A stretch of 64,000 nucleotides of DNA, from assembly GCA_964606405.1 (NCBI GenBank), contig CAZSGH010000009.1:4467-68466 (forward strand), written 5' to 3'. The notes beneath the pieces are model-generated. The model was not told the origin of the DNA. It saw nothing but the letters and a program-made list of their open reading frames with translations, and made no database searches. Origin of the DNA: GCA-002282575 sp964606405. Its GTDB lineage: Bacteria > Pseudomonadota > Gammaproteobacteria > Thiomicrospirales > Thiomicrospiraceae. A program made the position numbers and the translations under genes. Shown in pieces: positions 33,675-43,078 of this stretch (position 1 is the first letter of the stretch; the number at the start of each line of letters is the position of its first letter).

Positions 33675-36368
33675 ATGCGTATTAATCAGCCCGTTACACA
33701 ACAAGAATATCAGCTTGCAGCCAATACATTATTGGTAAGCTATACCGACCTAAAAGGTAACATTACCTTAGCCAATGAGGCTTTCGTTGCCGCCTCTGGT
33801 TTTTCGTGGGGCGAACTGGTTGGACAGCCGCACAATATACTTCGTCATCCCGATGTACCCGAACAAGTTTTTGCCGACTTTTGGGCAACCTTACATGAAG
33901 GTCGCACATGGGTACAAATTGTTAAAAACCGTCGTAAAACTGGTGAGCATTATTGGGTCGTGGCTAATGCTACACCGATTATTGAAAACGGACAAACAAC
34001 AGGCTACATGAGCATTCGCCGCCCAGCAACGCGCCAGCAAGTTGCCGAAGCTGAACAGGCTTACCGAGCCATCGCTGCAGGTCATGCTCAACTTAAACAT
34101 GGTCAACCTAAATCACTGGCATCTTCTCTCAACTATTTTGAGCACTTCTCGCCAGTTGGCCTGTCATTGTTCACGGCTGGTTTGGCGCTCTCAGCGGGCA
34201 TTATGGATTACTTAGGTGCCGTAACAGGTGGTGAAATCGTTACCTTTGCCGCTGCCGCAACCGCCCTTCTTTCAGCTTATCACGCCTTCTGGTCGAGTAA
34301 TAAACAACACCAAATTGCTCGTCGATTAACTGAATTGAGCACAGGCGTGCTTGATGCCAACATAGAAACATCTGGCTCTAATATCACCAGTCAGTTGGCA
34401 GAAAAAGCCAAAATACTGCAAATTCGTTTAAGTGCGCAGGTCAACGAAAGCAACACGAATTCACGCATTGCTTATCGTATGCAAGCTGGCTTAGATAAGA
34501 TGAATGCCAAAATCATGCTGGCAGATCAGAACCGCACAATCATTTATATTAACCCTGCGTTACAAACCTTTTTGAAAAAAATAGAAGGCGATCTTCGTTC
34601 TGTCTTACCCAACTTTGATGCGAATACTCTGATCGGTAAAAACATCGATACTTTCCACGCCAACCCTAACCATCAAATTGATATTCTCGCTAAAATTCAA
34701 CATAACCATATTGCTAAGATTGATATCGCTGGACAACACCTGCAATTGCTCATGAATCCAATTTTGGACGAACAAGGCAATCGCATTGGCACAACAGCCG
34801 AATGGCAAGATGTGTTCCAAGAAATGAAGATTCAGGATGACTTAACCACGCTCATTAGCCGTGCTGGCGAAGGCTATATGGACGGTCGACTTGATGCCAG
34901 TAAGCTAACTGGATTTTATGCCAACTTAGCAGAGCAGCTAAACGGATTAATGACCAACACCGAGCGCGCGTTTAAGGATATCGGCTCAGCGATGAAAAAC
35001 GTGGCGGCTGGTGATTTGACCACGCAAATTAGCAGTAACGCTAAAGGTGATTTGGGGCATTTGAATAATAATATTAACCAAACCACGCAAGCATTACGCC
35101 AGTCTTTCTGCTCTGTTAGCATACAGTCAAACGAAGTATCACAGTCTTCACGTCAGGTTGCCGAAGGCAACGCCACATTATCGCAAGCCATTCAGGAGCA
35201 AGCAGCTGCAATTGAGCAAACCGCTGCAGCAATGGAAGAAATCAACAGCCAAGTTCAGCAATCTGCCGCACAAGCGATGAAATCTAGCGAACTAGCCAAT
35301 ATTACCAAAGATGGCGTTCGCAGCAGTTCTGTCGCAATGAACGAAGCCATCGAAGCCATGCATGGCATCCAACAGGTAAGCGCGCAAATTAACAATATTG
35401 TCGGCTTAATTGATAGCATTGCCTTCCAGACTAACTTATTAGCACTCAATGCGGCGGTAGAAGCAGCCCGTGCGGGCGAACATGGACGCGGCTTTGCTGT
35501 GGTTGCCTCTGAAGTACGAGCCTTAGCAGGCAAGTCTGCTGAAGCAGCAAAAGACATCAAAGGACTCATCGAACAAACAGCTACGCGCATCCAAGATGGT
35601 ACAAACAAGGTCAAACATACTGGCAACGTATTAAACAACATCATTGGTCAAGTCGATGAGATGGCGCTACTCATTACGGATATTGCCAACAATTCGCGCG
35701 AACAGGCCATTGGTCTTAACCAGATGAATGATGCCATTGTATCCATTGACCATGCTGTACAACAATCGGCTGCTCTGGTAGAAGAAAGCGCTTCGTTAGC
35801 ACAGTACTTAGGTGATGTGTCGCAGACGCTGGATGGTCTGGTTGGACAATTCCAGCTAGGCGATTGTTCCGATACCAAGCAAGCAGAGCTTATGCGTGCC
35901 TATAATGCCGATCACATGGTGCTCGTTGTCGATGATGCAATCGTCAACCAAAAGGTAGCCATTAGCATGTTACATAAGTTGGGTTTTGATGCCGACACAG
36001 CCAGTAATGGTCGTGAAGCAATCGAAAAAGCCAGCCAACACCATTATGTCGCCATTTTAATGGACCTCGAAATGCCCGTTATGGATGGTTTTGATGCCAC
36101 CAAAGCATTGCGCAACAAAGGCAACCGCACCCCCATTATCGCTTTAACCGGGCATGGAAATAGTCTGCAACAAAAATGCCGCAACGCTGGCATGGATAAC
36201 TTCCTAACAAAACCGTTAGATGTGAATAAGCTACAGGCCGCGCTTGGTGGCAAATCGACGCAGCACACAACCCCAGCAAGGAATGTCGCTGCCTTACCAT
36301 CACCGAACACAAGGAAAGGCGCAGCAAAACAACTGAGCGCGCCGTCCGATGAGTGGACTGACTTTTAG
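33675..36368 (+). CDS. Aer-like chemoreceptor fused to a response-regulator receiver domain
   Basis: 897 residues. An N-terminal Aer-type PAS (about 15-120: GQPHNILRHPDVPEQVFADFW, the FAD-PAS pattern) leads to two membrane helices (about 158-205), a second PAS-like domain (about 275-390), a HAMP-like linker and the chemoreceptor tip SIAFQTNLLALNAAVEAARAG. A receiver domain follows at about 749-870, with VLVVDDAIVNQKV, phosphoacceptor aspartate 797 in ILMDLEMPVMDG, and lysine in LTKPLD. The protein ends DEWTDF, a CheR-docking type pentapeptide. A receiver domain on a receptor is uncommon and implies that a kinase, probably CheA, phosphorylates the receptor itself. Confidence 0.9.
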   Translation: MRINQPVTQQEYQLAANTLLVSYTDLKGNITLANEAFVAASGFSWGELVGQPHNILRHPDVPEQVFADFWATLHEGRTWVQIVKNRRKTGEHYWVVANATPIIENGQTTGYMSIRRPATRQQVAEAEQAYRAIAAGHAQLKHGQPKSLASSLNYFEHFSPVGLSLFTAGLALSAGIMDYLGAVTGGEIVTFAAAATALLSAYHAFWSSNKQHQIARRLTELSTGVLDANIETSGSNITSQLAEKAKILQIRLSAQVNESNTNSRIAYRMQAGLDKMNAKIMLADQNRTIIYINPALQTFLKKIEGDLRSVLPNFDANTLIGKNIDTFHANPNHQIDILAKIQHNHIAKIDIAGQHLQLLMNPILDEQGNRIGTTAEWQDVFQEMKIQDDLTTLISRAGEGYMDGRLDASKLTGFYANLAEQLNGLMTNTERAFKDIGSAMKNVAAGDLTTQISSNAKGDLGHLNNNINQTTQALRQSFCSVSIQSNEVSQSSRQVAEGNATLSQAIQEQAAAIEQTAAAMEEINSQVQQSAAQAMKSSELANITKDGVRSSSVAMNEAIEAMHGIQQVSAQINNIVGLIDSIAFQTNLLALNAAVEAARAGEHGRGFAVVASEVRALAGKSAEAAKDIKGLIEQTATRIQDGTNKVKHTGNVLNNIIGQVDEMALLITDIANNSREQAIGLNQMNDAIVSIDHAVQQSAALVEESASLAQYLGDVSQTLDGLVGQFQLGDCSDTKQAELMRAYNADHMVLVVDDAIVNQKVAISMLHKLGFDADTASNGREAIEKASQHHYVAILMDLEMPVMDGFDATKALRNKGNRTPIIALTGHGNSLQQKCRNAGMDNFLTKPLDVNKLQAALGGKSTQHTTPARNVAALPSPNTRKGAAKQLSAPSDEWTDF

Positions 36369-36402
36369 TTTCTTAAAACGTACAACTTCATAGCAGAAAC
36401 GG

Positions 36403-37065
36403 CTATCTAAGGTGCTTCATCGCTTCTCTGACGGTTAATGATGAAAGGGTTTGTTCCGACAAAACAAACCCTTTCACCGCCTCTGGTTGCCAACGCGCGT
36501 AATCGCGTAATGCCCAACCAATCGCTTTACGAATAAAAAACTCACTTTCTGATGCTAAGGTAAGCGCGTAATCGAACAAACGCGCTTCGTCGGTAGCATC
36601 TCGCCAACCGAGTTGGTGAATCATGGCGGTGCGTCTTGTCCAGAAGTTATCGTGCTTAAGTGCTTCATCCATTTGCGTTTGCGCTGTAGGATAACGGCGA
36701 ATAATGCGATTGATAACACTCGATAAATTATCGACCGTATCCCACCATGCATCGGTTCGCGCCAAAGCGAGTAATGCAGGAATCGCCGACGCATCGAGTT
36801 GTTTGCTGTGCATCGCCAATAGGTCGATGGCGGCATAGCGGTATTCGCGCTCGGACAGTTGCCACAGTTGTTGCGCGAGGATTAATAGGTCGACTTGCGA
36901 CAAGGCGTGCTTTTTGAAATCGTTCAACGCTGCGCGTCGCGCTGGCGTGGCAATTCCCAGAAACGGAAACTGATCGCACATGTAGGCGCGCATGGGTACC
37001 GCTGCGTGCGGGTTAGCTAAGACCAGAAAGCGAGACTGAATATCGGCAATCAACTCACGGTGCAT
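36403..37065 (-). CDS. DNA alkylation repair enzyme, AlkD-like
   Basis: 220 residues from the ATG at 37065 (a TTG at 37074 is in frame). Helical HEAT-like repeat protein with family stretches FPFLGIATPARR, YRYAAIDLLAMH, WWDTVDNLSS, FWTRRTAMIHQL and FFIRKAIGWALRDYAR. Relatives remove alkylated bases such as 7-methylguanine without base flipping. It overlaps the upstream 103-residue gene by 11 bases, so they are probably co-translated. Confidence 0.9.
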   Translation of the reverse strand: MHRELIADIQSRFLVLANPHAAVPMRAYMCDQFPFLGIATPARRAALNDFKKHALSQVDLLILAQQLWQLSEREYRYAAIDLLAMHSKQLDASAIPALLALARTDAWWDTVDNLSSVINRIIRRYPTAQTQMDEALKHDNFWTRRTAMIHQLGWRDATDEARLFDYALTLASESEFFIRKAIGWALRDYARWQPEAVKGFVLSEQTLSSLTVREAMKHLR

Positions 37066-37366
37066 GTGGTGCAACCACCTGATCTGGCGTTAGGGCATCA
37101 AAAAATGAGCAATTGGTAAACTCGTCGGGATCACCCACCAGTAAATACCCGTTCTGCCAACCAAGGCTTAGCAGTTTGGGATTGTCGAGCGCTTGGCGCA
37201 ACAACCATGCAGACAGGTCACTTTCGTTTAAGGATTCCGATACCAAGTAACGCACAACCGCGTTTTGATGCGGGGTAATGGGCTCACCATTGAATTGCAG
37301 TTCTTCCTGCATTTGATAAGCGGCCACTAGGCCAGCGACAGTTTTTAAGTTGGTGAGTTCGATCAT
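37055..37366 (-). CDS. Hypothetical protein upstream of the AlkD-like gene
   Basis: 103 residues with an AAGGA site. It looks like a small globular acidic protein (MIELTNLKTVAGLVAAYQMQ and following); there is no signal peptide or helix and no recognised domain. It overlaps the AlkD-like gene, so a linked role is possible. Confidence 0.7.
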   Translation of the reverse strand: MIELTNLKTVAGLVAAYQMQEELQFNGEPITPHQNAVVRYLVSESLNESDLSAWLLRQALDNPKLLSLGWQNGYLLVGDPDEFTNCSFFDALTPDQVVAPHAP

Positions 37367-37563
37367 GGGGTATCCTTAAATGGGGTCGGTGTTGGGGGAT
37401 TATAAATGATTAACGTCGAGGGAAGATGCGCACATGCTGATTGTTTCCTGTGTCATCAAGGTTGCAGCAGTTCACATAACCCATAGACAAACACAACGAT
37501 AAGCTTGCGCGCGTATAATCACACAATACGAGATAACTATATACAATTGTTAGGGCAACCACA

Positions 37564-38049
37564 ATGACGCATTCCATACAAAAACCACCAGCGAGACCAA
37601 GCGCAAAAGCCATCGCGATTGCAACACTTGGCAGCATCTTAGCGATTGCGATACTCTCGCTGGCAACAAATGTTTTAGATATTGCTTTATTACTCGGCTC
37701 TTTCGGTGCCAGCACCATGTTGTTATTTGCCTATCCTGCTTTGCCCTTTTCACAGCCCAGAAACGTGGTCGGTGGTCACCTTATCGGCGCATTGGTCGGA
37801 CTGGTTTTTTTGACTTTTTTCGGTGATCAATGGTGGCTGATGTCATTGGCAGTCGGTGTCACAGTCGCAACCATGATGCTTACAGGAACCGTGCATCCAC
37901 CCGCTGGAGCCAACCCAATTATTGTCTTTTTCATTCAACCAGACTGGTCGTTTTTGCTATACCCGATCACGATTGGTACACTGTTATTGGTGGCTCTGGC
38001 ATGGGCTTACCATCGTGTGATGAAGCAACGTTATCCTATTTATTGGTGA
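37564..38049 (+). CDS. HPP family membrane protein
   Basis: 161 residues, four predicted helices. The HPP motif that names the family is present in GTVHPPAGANPIIVF, and GSFGASTMLLFAYP is the other conserved stretch. Some plant members carry nitrite across chloroplast membranes; bacterial roles are less clear. The PhzF gene follows on the same strand. Confidence 0.9.
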   Translation: MTHSIQKPPARPSAKAIAIATLGSILAIAILSLATNVLDIALLLGSFGASTMLLFAYPALPFSQPRNVVGGHLIGALVGLVFLTFFGDQWWLMSLAVGVTVATMMLTGTVHPPAGANPIIVFFIQPDWSFLLYPITIGTLLLVALAWAYHRVMKQRYPIYW

Positions 38050-38086
38050 TCATATTATGCAACATCAAACCTTAGGACAAAATACC

Positions 38087-38869
38087 ATGCTCACACAATA
38101 TCAGGTTGATGCTTTTACCAACACCTTATTTAAAGGTAATCCCGCAGCGGTAATGCCCCTGCAACAGTGGTTAGACGATGACATCATGTTAGCGATTGCT
38201 GCGGAAAATAACCTATCCGAAACGGCTTTTTTTGTTGTCCAACATGACCATGTTGCTTTGCGTTGGTTTACACCTGTGGCAGAAGTCGATTTGTGTGGTC
38301 ATGCCACCTTGGCCGCTGCTTATGTGCTATTTGAACAGCTTGCTTATCATCACCCTGTTATTAACTTTGAAACGCGCAGCGGTCGTTTGACTGTACGCAA
38401 ACAAGCTCAAGGTTATGCAATGGACTTTCCAACGTGCAAGCCGATTGTTTGTGCAATACCGCCAGCGTTAATCGCGGGCTTAGGAATAGAACCTGTCGCT
38501 GTTTTGGCTGGCGACGACTATCTGGTCGTGTTTGAAAGCGAAGCAGACATTGCATCCTTATCACCAGACTTTGCCGCGCTACAGGATTTAGACTTACGTG
38601 GCGTGATTGTGACTGCGCCTAGCACTCATGTTGATTTTGTCAGCCGCTTTTTTGCCCCCAAACTTGGAGTAAATGAAGACCCTGTTACAGGGTCAGCACA
38701 TTGCCAACTTGCACCCTATTGGGCAGAACGGTTGGGCAAAACCAGCTTGAAGGCACAGCAAATTTCTAAACGTGGTGGTGACATCGGATGTGAAATGATT
38801 GGTGACAGGGTTGTCTTAACGGGGCAAGCGGTGTTATTTATGACGGCAACGATTTTATTAGATCACTAG
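38087..38869 (+). CDS. PhzF family isomerase
   Basis: 261 residues from the ATG at 38087, which has an AGGAC site; an ATG at 38057 is in frame but less well placed. The pattern QVDAFTNTLFKGNPAAVMPL, NNLSETAFF, LCGHATLAAAYVLF and EDPVTGSAHCQLAPYW is diagnostic of the PhzF/diaminopimelate epimerase fold. Substrate is unknown; without phenazine genes nearby it is not a phenazine enzyme. Confidence 0.93.
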   Translation: MLTQYQVDAFTNTLFKGNPAAVMPLQQWLDDDIMLAIAAENNLSETAFFVVQHDHVALRWFTPVAEVDLCGHATLAAAYVLFEQLAYHHPVINFETRSGRLTVRKQAQGYAMDFPTCKPIVCAIPPALIAGLGIEPVAVLAGDDYLVVFESEADIASLSPDFAALQDLDLRGVIVTAPSTHVDFVSRFFAPKLGVNEDPVTGSAHCQLAPYWAERLGKTSLKAQQISKRGGDIGCEMIGDRVVLTGQAVLFMTATILLDH

Positions 38870-39063
38870 CAATCCGACTTAGTCGCGGGATTATATTAAT
38901 CATTGGCTGTTGCCAGATGTATTGCATGCTATTCTCCGCACATTATGCGGATATTATAATCATTATTCTCCGCATTGTGTGGGCTGAAACTGACGCCGAA
39001 ACCATCATTTCAGCTATAAAAATTAAACTTTGGAATTGGTGCTAATTGATCAATTGCACTAAA
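38870..39063. other. Gap at the left edge of the accessory region
   Basis: Noncoding. The phrase TATTCTCCGCA occurs twice (near 38931 and 38965), a short direct repeat. It marks the border of the integron-type cassette. Confidence 0.35.
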
Positions 39064-39133
39064 GACTAACGTCCTAGTTCAGGGGCGCTGCGCCGCTCTT
39101 TGGCGCAGCGCCCCCTGCAACGTCGGGTTGGGC
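39064..39133 (-). repeat. Integron attC site at the end of the lipoprotein cassette
   Basis: On the minus strand it begins with the R'' box GCCCAAC (39133-39127) and ends with the R' box GTTAGTC (39070-39064), 70 bases apart. Between them is an imperfect palindrome whose core is the perfect stem GGGGCGCTGCGCC / GGCGCAGCGCCCC. The layout is that of a classic attC; R' differs from the GTTRRRY consensus at one position. It is GC-rich, unlike the surroundings. Confidence 0.82.
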
Positions 39134-39805
39134 CTCACCTGCCTCAACGCGCTTCCCTGCATCTACCGGCGGCGTATCAGTAACTGCCTGTTCAGCATCA
39201 TCTGCATCGCCTTCCCAACTCCGCCAGATAAAGCTCTTGGTCTTGGCATCCCACGCGAGTTCGTTTGAATGGTCGCAGTCGAAACACCACCAAAGATCGA
39301 CCGTATCCCTTTCCGTAACGTGCAGGTGCAGTATGCCGTTATGCTTGTAGTGCTGCTCAAGGAGCCGCACTACTGGTTTGTCTGTTTGCTGTTCGATTAC
39401 GAGAACAAATAGCCCTTTCGCATGCGCACACGTTTCAAATGCGCCGACTAGGGTCGTGAATTTCGTGCCCAGACCAAAGGTGCTCTCCACAGCAAATTGT
39501 GGTTCCGGCGTGAAGTCTTTCATGTATTCCGCAGGAAATAGGTTCATGGAAAACTCATTCGCATAACACCAATCAGGGGATATCTGGTCGATCGGAATAC
39601 CGCGCACCAACTTACCAAAAGGGTTGTAACTAGCGCCTATCCACCAAAATGGGGCAGTCGCTTCCGGCAAAGTCGAAACGAATTTTGGGGGGCCAAAGCT
39701 GGATGACATCTCGGACTGCTCCGCGCCGGATGCAGTTTCGGTTTGCTTGGAGCAAGAAGCCAACAGCACTACAAACACGGCCCAGGTCGCAATGCGGAGT
39801 ATCAC
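39074..39805 (-). CDS. Cassette-borne lipoprotein of unknown function
   Basis: About 243 residues from a GTG at 39805 (a TTG at 39817 is also in frame, but it lies in the attC-type junction). The signal peptide MILRIATWAVFVVLLASC ends in a lipobox cysteine. The middle has LPEATAPFWWIGASYNPFGK and DLWWCFDCDHSNEL, the latter with a CxxC pair. The last 19 or so residues (EAQPDVAGGAAPKSGAAPLN) are encoded by the attC site itself, and the TAG stop lies inside it. The gene is therefore a mobile cassette entry. Function is unknown. Confidence 0.75.
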   Translation of the reverse strand: MILRIATWAVFVVLLASCSKQTETASGAEQSEMSSSFGPPKFVSTLPEATAPFWWIGASYNPFGKLVRGIPIDQISPDWCYANEFSMNLFPAEYMKDFTPEPQFAVESTFGLGTKFTTLVGAFETCAHAKGLFVLVIEQQTDKPVVRLLEQHYKHNGILHLHVTERDTVDLWWCFDCDHSNELAWDAKTKSFIWRSWEGDADDAEQAVTDTPPVDAGKRVEAGEAQPDVAGGAAPKSGAAPLN

Positions 39806-39818
39806 TGTGAGGCCCAAC

Positions 39819-40000
39819 TATAATTATACGGCGACTTTGCCGTATAACACGAAATCAAAACATTCATCACAACTAAAATCCTCGCAGATTCAACAAATTA
39901 ATCTTAACGCGCTGCCTAACACCATTCCAGCACATTTTTACTGCCAAAAATCATAACATAAGTTTTGATAACAATACATAAATCACCACCAAACCTATAA
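39819..40000 (-). repeat. Noncoding leader upstream of the lipoprotein cassette (copy 1)
   Basis: About 165-180 bp, roughly 80 percent similar by eye to 54984-55165. Read on the minus strand it runs from TTATGTATTGTTATCAAAAC through GTGTTAGGCAGCGC and ends with the hairpin TTATACGGC..GCCGTATAA and TATAATTATAG. The two copies then diverge exactly at G|TT, the cassette recombination point. It could be attI or promoter DNA, or a noncoding cassette. Confidence 0.65.
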
Positions 40001-40090
40001 ATTATCCAGTGGCGACAATCAGCCCAACAAAAACTGCTATGCAGGAATCGCGTTAATGTCAAATTGTAAGACCTACACCAAAACCATCGC

Positions 40091-40138
40091 TTTTATGCGC
40101 ATATAAATGCTAACATTCACACTAATTGGCGCATAAAA
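40091..40138. repeat. Inverted repeat TTTTATGCGC / GCGCATAAAA
   Basis: Perfect 10-bp arms (40091-40100 and 40129-40138) with a 28-base loop, upstream of the S4-domain gene. A 12-codon frame starting MKRILLVP with a GAGGGT site follows at 40151-40189; it may be a leader or a relic. Confidence 0.45.
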
Positions 40139-40208
40139 AGAGGGTTTTCTATGAAACGCATCTTGCTTGTACCACTACAATCTTACTAGGCAATGATGAT
40201 TGACGCAG

Positions 40209-40616
40209 ATGAACAACCCAACACCTTCTGAAAAACTGCGGCTCGACAAATGGTTATGGGCAGCGCGCTTTTACAAAACCCGTGCATTGGCAACCGATGC
40301 GGTCGATGGTGGCAAGGTCAAGCTGAATGGTCAGCGCACCAAACCCGCTCATGCGGTAAAGGTTGGCGATAACATCGATATTGCCATCGGTGAATACACT
40401 TGGCTGATTCATGTGCTCGCACTTAGCGACAAACGCGGGGCAGCGCCCATCGCACAAACCCTGTATCAAGAAGACAGCGATAGCCATGCCCGTCGTCAGG
40501 CACAGGTTGCCGAACGTAAACTACTGGGGCAAGCGCATCCTGTTAAAGCACCCGACAAAAAAGATCGACGCGAGATTGCGAAATTGAAACAAACGGGGTG
40601 GGAAAGCGTTTTCTGA
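40209..40616 (+). CDS. hslR: Heat shock ribosome-associated protein, S4 RNA-binding domain
   Basis: 135 residues from the ATG at 40209. The S4 domain is N-terminal: LRLDKWLWAARFYKTRALAT and GGKVKLNGQRTKPAHAVKVGD. The basic C terminus (KKDRREIAKLKQTGWE) is typical of Hsp15. It binds stalled 50S subunits carrying nascent chains. Single gene. Confidence 0.92.
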   Translation: MNNPTPSEKLRLDKWLWAARFYKTRALATDAVDGGKVKLNGQRTKPAHAVKVGDNIDIAIGEYTWLIHVLALSDKRGAAPIAQTLYQEDSDSHARRQAQVAERKLLGQAHPVKAPDKKDRREIAKLKQTGWESVF

Positions 40617-40628
40617 ATCGGCTATGGG

Positions 40629-41093
40629 TTAAAACAGCCACGGTAACAGCTTATGACTACGCTGTTGATAATCGGGATAGTCTGCAAATCGACGACACAG
40701 CAGGGCTTCTTCGTAATGTAATTTCAATAACAAGGTGAGCACTAACACCAACAGCCAAGCCATGCGTGTTGGGCTAACATCTGCTAACACCATCGGTACC
40801 ATCACCCACAAAATCGCTGCATACATGGGATGACGAATCCAGCGATAAGGACCGCGTTCAACGAGGGTCGCATCATCACGCGGATCGGGAATGATATTGA
40901 AATGCCCCAAGTGCATCGTCTGCACTGCCCACAGCCCCAACAACACACCTACCGTCTGAGCCGCCCATACCAGCCAGTGACCCGACAACCAAGCGCCCGT
41001 CAATAAAATCGCACCAATACTGCCAAATTGCAACGCAACCAGACCGTATGACCAGACGGGGTGCGGTAACGCTTGATGCCAAGGTTGTTTCAT
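40629..41093 (-). CDS. Isoprenylcysteine methyltransferase-like membrane protein
   Basis: 154 residues, four to five helices. The family motif GPYRWIRHPMYAAILW and the HYEEALLCRRF segment near the C terminus form the cofactor-binding region of ICMT/PEMT-type methyltransferases. Bacterial members have varied or unknown substrates. It converges with hslR. Confidence 0.88.
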   Translation of the reverse strand: MKQPWHQALPHPVWSYGLVALQFGSIGAILLTGAWLSGHWLVWAAQTVGVLLGLWAVQTMHLGHFNIIPDPRDDATLVERGPYRWIRHPMYAAILWVMVPMVLADVSPTRMAWLLVLVLTLLLKLHYEEALLCRRFADYPDYQQRSHKLLPWLF

Positions 41094-41193
41094 TGCAAGT
41101 CCGTATATTAAGATTTAATTTTCATAGTAACATCGTAGCCATTTGTTTTGTCGTAATATCACATCATACCAACCTAACAAAAAACCACTTTCC

Positions 41194-41847
41194 TTAAACG
41201 GGCAAATGCCCTGTTTTCACCAAAATTACTGTTGCTTCGCTCACAAACGGATGATGCTGGCTTAAATGCGGGCTACGCATCCAAGTATGCGCTGGGTAGG
41301 CGCCATGTTCATCTTGAAACACACCAGACAAGACGAGTATTTCCTCGCCACCATAATGTCGATGCGGCTGAAAGACTTCATTCGCTGGCCACTTCACCAA
41401 CGCCGTATGTTCTGTTTCAAAACTATGTAATGGCATGACTTCTAGCCCGCCATAACCGGGCAACCATGGCTCTTGATCAGTGTTAATGCGCACTTGCGCA
41501 CTATCTCCCTGTCGAAAATGATCGAGCTTAACAAACAACACACAGCCTTCTTTACTAAAAGGTGCGTGTGAGCTACCTGGCGGATTGCGCAGATAACTCC
41601 CCGCTGGATAGTCTCCTGTTTCGTCGGAAAAAACACCTTCCAAAACGAAGATTTCTTCACCCATCGGATGTTGATGCGTCTTAAATGCCGAACCCGCATC
41701 ATAGCGAACAATGCTCGTTGTCCAGCCAGATTCTGCCTGTGCTTTTTCTAACGGTTTGCGCCAAACACCGCTGGATGGGCTAGCGATCCAAGGCTCATTT
41801 GCTGTTTCAACCACCAAGCGTTGCGTAAAGTCCATATTGAGCATCAT
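41194..41847 (-). CDS. Bicupin of the ChrR-like cupin family
   Basis: 217 residues. Two cupin domains repeat the same metal-binding pattern: THQHPMGEEIFVLEGVF (first half) and PHRHYGGEEILVLSGVF (second half), with GSYLRNPPGSSHAPF and HTWMRSPHLSQHHPF as the second cupin motifs. Related domains occur in ChrR anti-sigma factors and in dioxygenase-like proteins, but no sigma factor lies nearby. It starts 14 bases after the MFS transporter gene, so it is in one operon with it and the NAT gene. Confidence 0.87.
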   Translation of the reverse strand: MMLNMDFTQRLVVETANEPWIASPSSGVWRKPLEKAQAESGWTTSIVRYDAGSAFKTHQHPMGEEIFVLEGVFSDETGDYPAGSYLRNPPGSSHAPFSKEGCVLFVKLDHFRQGDSAQVRINTDQEPWLPGYGGLEVMPLHSFETEHTALVKWPANEVFQPHRHYGGEEILVLSGVFQDEHGAYPAHTWMRSPHLSQHHPFVSEATVILVKTGHLPV

Positions 41848-41860
41848 TAAACTCCTCTAA

Positions 41861-43078
41861 CTACGATTTACGATTAACTTCGCCTTTCTTATCCAAGCGA
41901 ACATAGCCAAGCCACAACAGCCAACTGATGATGACAATCGTCAACATCCCTGCCGACAATGACAACACCGAGCCAAATAACAAACCAACCACAAAGGTTG
42001 CAATCAGCGCATTGCTACTGGTTTGCGAAAAGCCTTGCAGCGCCGCCACCATGCCCTTGCGATGCGGGAATAAATCCATTGCCAATAAGCCGATCGGTGT
42101 CATCGCCAATGCCATCCCCATGGCATAAAGTGCTACGGGCGCAACCGCAGTGCTGGGCGCAACGGGTAACCATAGGGCTTGTGCCATATTGAACAACGCC
42201 GCCAGACTCATCAAGCCCATCGCCACCCAAATGCTTTTTTCGGCGCGCCAGCGATGCGCCACCCTGCCCGATAACTGACTGCCTAAAATAATCCCCGTCA
42301 CCGCAGGTAGGAACAGGATCCAAAAGTCGGTCACGCCATAGCCTAATAGGTCGTACACCAAATGCGGTGCAGCGGCAATGTACAAGAACAAGCCACCGAA
42401 GTTGATACCAAATAACAACGCTAACAAGACAAATCTCGGATGGGTGAGTGTTGTGACATAGGCACCCGCGATATCCCAAGGGTGTAAACTCTGACGCTGC
42501 TCAACAGCCAGACTTTCGGGCAACAGGCGCACAACCAATAAGGTCAAGACAACGCCCAAGCCCGATAAAAACCAGAACACCGCGCGCCAGCCTGCCCACG
42601 CTTCAAGCCAGCCACCGACAATCGGCGCTACCGCAGGGGCAATGGCAAACACCAACATCACACGCGCCATGACCTGCTGGGCATCACCACCCGCAAACAA
42701 ATCGCGCACAATGGCACGACCAATGACCATCCCCGCACCTGCCGCCATACCTTGCGCTGCACGCATCCATAGCAGGGTATCGATATCTTGTGCCACAGCA
42801 CAGGCGGCAGATGCCAGCGCATAGCCCACCAGTGCCACCACCACGACACGCTTACGACCTAAGGCATCCGATAAGGGGCCATAAATGAGCATCATCACCC
42901 CAAAAGCCAACAAGTAATAGCTGAGGGTGTACTGCATTTGCTGATCGCTGGCGTGCAAATCTTGCTGAATATCAGGGAAAGAAGGCAAATAGGTGTCGAG
43001 CGTAAACGGCGCCAGCATCGATAGCAAAGCAACCAACAGCGCAATGGTGGTGCGGTTTATGGTGGGTGTCATCAACAT
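41861..43078 (-). CDS. MFS transporter, Bcr/CflA family drug efflux
   Basis: 405 residues, twelve helices. DTYLPSFPDIQQDLHASDQQMQYTLS-type N terminus (positions about 29-54), the motif LIYGPLSDALGRKRVV between helices 2 and 3, and GRAIVRDLF are typical of the Bcr/CflA group. It overlaps the end of the arylamine N-acetyltransferase gene by 7 bases. With that enzyme and the cupin it could form a small detoxification operon. Confidence 0.92.
   Translation of the reverse strand: MLMTPTINRTTIALLVALLSMLAPFTLDTYLPSFPDIQQDLHASDQQMQYTLSYYLLAFGVMMLIYGPLSDALGRKRVVVVALVGYALASAACAVAQDIDTLLWMRAAQGMAAGAGMVIGRAIVRDLFAGGDAQQVMARVMLVFAIAPAVAPIVGGWLEAWAGWRAVFWFLSGLGVVLTLLVVRLLPESLAVEQRQSLHPWDIAGAYVTTLTHPRFVLLALLFGINFGGLFLYIAAAPHLVYDLLGYGVTDFWILFLPAVTGIILGSQLSGRVAHRWRAEKSIWVAMGLMSLAALFNMAQALWLPVAPSTAVAPVALYAMGMALAMTPIGLLAMDLFPHRKGMVAALQGFSQTSSNALIATFVVGLLFGSVLSLSAGMLTIVIISWLLWLGYVRLDKKGEVNRKS

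Noticed and set aside
40151..40189. 12-codon frame MKRILLVP before hslR
   Set aside because: Has a ribosome site but is too short to support; may be a leader or relic of a lost gene.
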